Origin: Paenibacillus sp. MMS20-IR301
GTDB taxonomy: Bacteria > Bacillota > Bacilli > Paenibacillales > Paenibacillaceae
NCBI RefSeq assembly: GCF_032302195.1
Contig: NZ_CP135275.1
Location: 4,650,001 to 4,714,000, forward strand
Length of the DNA: 64,000 nucleotides
Direction: 5' to 3'
The notes under the pieces were generated by a model. The model was not told the DNA's origin. It was given only the letters and a program-made list of their open reading frames with translations, and made no database searches. The first letter of the stretch is position 1; each line of letters opens with the position of its first letter. Made by a program: the position numbers and the translations under genes. Positions 62,818 through 64,000 of this stretch are shown here, piece after piece.

Positions 62818-63621
62818 ATGAAAAGACAATTGCCTTATATGATGGCCGGCAGCCTGATTGCTGCTGTCCTGCTCGCAGGCTGTGCTTCGAATACTAATAC
62901 AGCTGCTACCGGGGCAGGCAGCACCCAGACCGCCCAGAGTCAGAGCGGCAGCAATGCCGCTCAGCCGGATGGAGGCGCCGGAGCAGGACAGAACCGGATG
63001 AACCGGGCAGGAATGAATTTCGGCAAAATCAAAAGCATCGACGGGAACACGATCACAATCTACACCGCAGCTATGCCTGAACGCCAGCAGAACGGCAGCG
63101 GACAAGGCAAAGCGCCGGAAGGCGGCGGCACCGCTTCCGGAGACGGAGCAGCTGCAGCGCCTGCTGAAGGACAGGCTGCACCGGCTGACGGACAAGGCGC
63201 TCCTGCCGGCGAGCAAGTCACTCCGCCGGAGGGCGGCGGACAAGGCGGGGGCCGCCAGGGAGGCGGAGGCGGCATGATGCAGAGCTTCTCGGAAGAGACC
63301 ACTGACATTACTGTAAGCGGCGATACGAAGTATGTCTCTGTCACCTTCGAGAACGGCGAACAGAAGGAAACTGCCCTTGCGCTGACGGATCTGAAGGCAG
63401 ACGATATCATTCAATATACGCTGAAGACAGATACAAATGAGGCGGAGTCAATTACGCTAAGTACCGGCGGCTTCGGCGGCGGTATGGGTGGCGGCATGGG
63501 CGGCGGCAGAGGCCAAGGCCAGGGAGGCGCACCGGGCGGCGATGCAGCGGACGGCGATGCAGCGAACGGCGATGCAGCGGGTGGCGATGCAGCGGACGGC
63601 TCCACAACCGGCAGTAAGTAA
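62818..63621 (+). CDS. Gly/Ala-rich lipoprotein
   Basis: 267 residues. Lipobox AVLLAGC near residue 21. Two short folded blocks (NFGKIKSIDGNTITIYTAAM and TDITVSGDTKYVSVTFENGE...DDIIQYTLK) read like strands of one small beta-barrel split by a Gly/Ala/Pro-rich insert. The tail is a GGDAADGDAANG-type repeat. AGGAGG nine bases before ATG. An RNA or DNA inverted repeat (ACAAACT...AGTTTGT, about 62728-62763) lies upstream. Function unknown; resembles DUF5666-like lipoproteins, tentatively. Confidence 0.72.
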   Translation: MKRQLPYMMAGSLIAAVLLAGCASNTNTAATGAGSTQTAQSQSGSNAAQPDGGAGAGQNRMNRAGMNFGKIKSIDGNTITIYTAAMPERQQNGSGQGKAPEGGGTASGDGAAAAPAEGQAAPADGQGAPAGEQVTPPEGGGQGGGRQGGGGGMMQSFSEETTDITVSGDTKYVSVTFENGEQKETALALTDLKADDIIQYTLKTDTNEAESITLSTGGFGGGMGGGMGGGRGQGQGGAPGGDAADGDAANGDAAGGDAADGSTTGSK

Positions 63622-64000
63622 TTTACGGGGGAGGCGCCAATAATCCAGCGTACCCGGCCCGGAAACAGGCCGGAGAAGAGACTGGCGGAAGATTTAATTG
63701 GATTTATGACACTTAATTCTTCCGCCTTCTCCTCTTCACCGGTAATAAGTGGATTTAGGGCATTTAATTTGGGCTCACTCCTTATATTTTTCTGTTTTCA
63801 GAGAAATTAAGTGTACTTTTTCCAATTATTATCCTGTATACTGCAATTTTGCCGGAAATAAATGTTCTTTTTCCACTTAATTACCCGCTACCCTCCCCGT
63901 TGCCAGACCGAGACGCCCTGACTCCTGTTTATCGTTTATATCCAACCTGCTGCTACGAGTACCTCATCCCCTTTCCCCTTTCACTTTTCACTTTTCACTG
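63622..64000. other. Gene-free end of the window
   Basis: Holds the third motif B island (63694-63883) and, at 63979-64000, about three TTTTCAC heptamers. No ORF with a ribosome site was seen. Confidence 0.7.
63694..63883. repeat. Intergenic repeat island, motif B (third)
   Basis: Direct copies at 63694-63719 and 63743-63770 (GGATTT spacing 51), inverted copies at 63803-63830 and 63854-63883 (spacing 51). Same layout as 21948 and 47571. Confidence 0.85.

Noticed and set aside
62734..63414. 226-codon minus-strand ORF opposite the Gly-rich lipoprotein gene
   Set aside because: The plus strand has a lipobox protein with a perfect ribosome site; the antisense product is Ser/Ala/Cys-rich noise.
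63960..64000. TTTTCAC heptamers at the window end
   Set aside because: Only about three units and cut by the window edge; too little to interpret.

Overview
The window looks like chromosomal DNA from a Gram-positive, spore-former-type Bacillota. A Paenibacillus-like genome is the best guess. Reasons: moderately GC-rich genes with strong AGGAGG-type ribosome sites, SLH surface-anchoring domains, a NodB deacetylase fused to a copper-amine-oxidase-like domain, a menaquinol oxidase (qox) operon, a YtrA-type GntR/ABC operon and YpsA. The genus is an inference from gene content. No rRNA, tRNA, CRISPR array, transposase or phage gene was seen.

Layout. 1-643: 3' part of a TagO/WecA-like sugar-phosphate transferase. 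1078-10000: uracil/thymine-mismatch DNA glycosylase, a GntR-ABC transporter operon with a clear operator, agmatine deiminase, a drug-efflux MFS gene divergent from its TetR regulator, and a polysaccharide deacetylase. 10488-14385: qoxABCD quinol oxidase. 14484-17582: beta-propeller lipoprotein and a chemotaxis receptor. 17730-24840: a cobalamin-riboswitch-led operon (minus strand) with an SLH-anchored protein whose domain plan resembles animal intrinsic factor/transcobalamin, a DUF4430-type lipoprotein, and a complete ECF transporter (T, fused A-A', S).

25561-43618 is the most unusual part. It holds nine larger genes plus one small ORF in two divergent arms around overlapping promoters near 40.53 kb. 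The minus arm encodes a vWA protein, a very large tubulin-like protein, an 804-residue unknown, a membrane vWA protein, a beta-rich unknown, a TRAFAC-type GTPase and a 1042-residue GTPase-associated (GAP1-like) membrane protein. The plus arm encodes a 50-residue membrane peptide, a zinc-ribbon membrane protein and a 601-residue membrane-anchored unknown. I infer one multi-protein, GTP-dependent, membrane-associated system of unknown function.

43765-64000 is ordinary accessory and housekeeping content: TagA-like glycosyltransferase, Nudix hydrolase, nucleotidyltransferase, methyltransferase, ADP-ribosylglycohydrolase, Gfo/Idh oxidoreductase, a Fur-controlled YclQNOP siderophore importer, YceI protein, two-component system, amidase, YCII protein, YpsA and several lipoproteins.

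Between genes there is a recurring, roughly 180-190 bp element. Two direct copies of a 22-28 bp motif spaced 50-51 bp are followed by two inverted copies spaced 50-51 bp. Six clear islands with three unrelated motif sequences (called A, B and C here) share this geometry, and a seventh is a variant. All coordinates and motif matches were read by eye; no database search or folding program was run.
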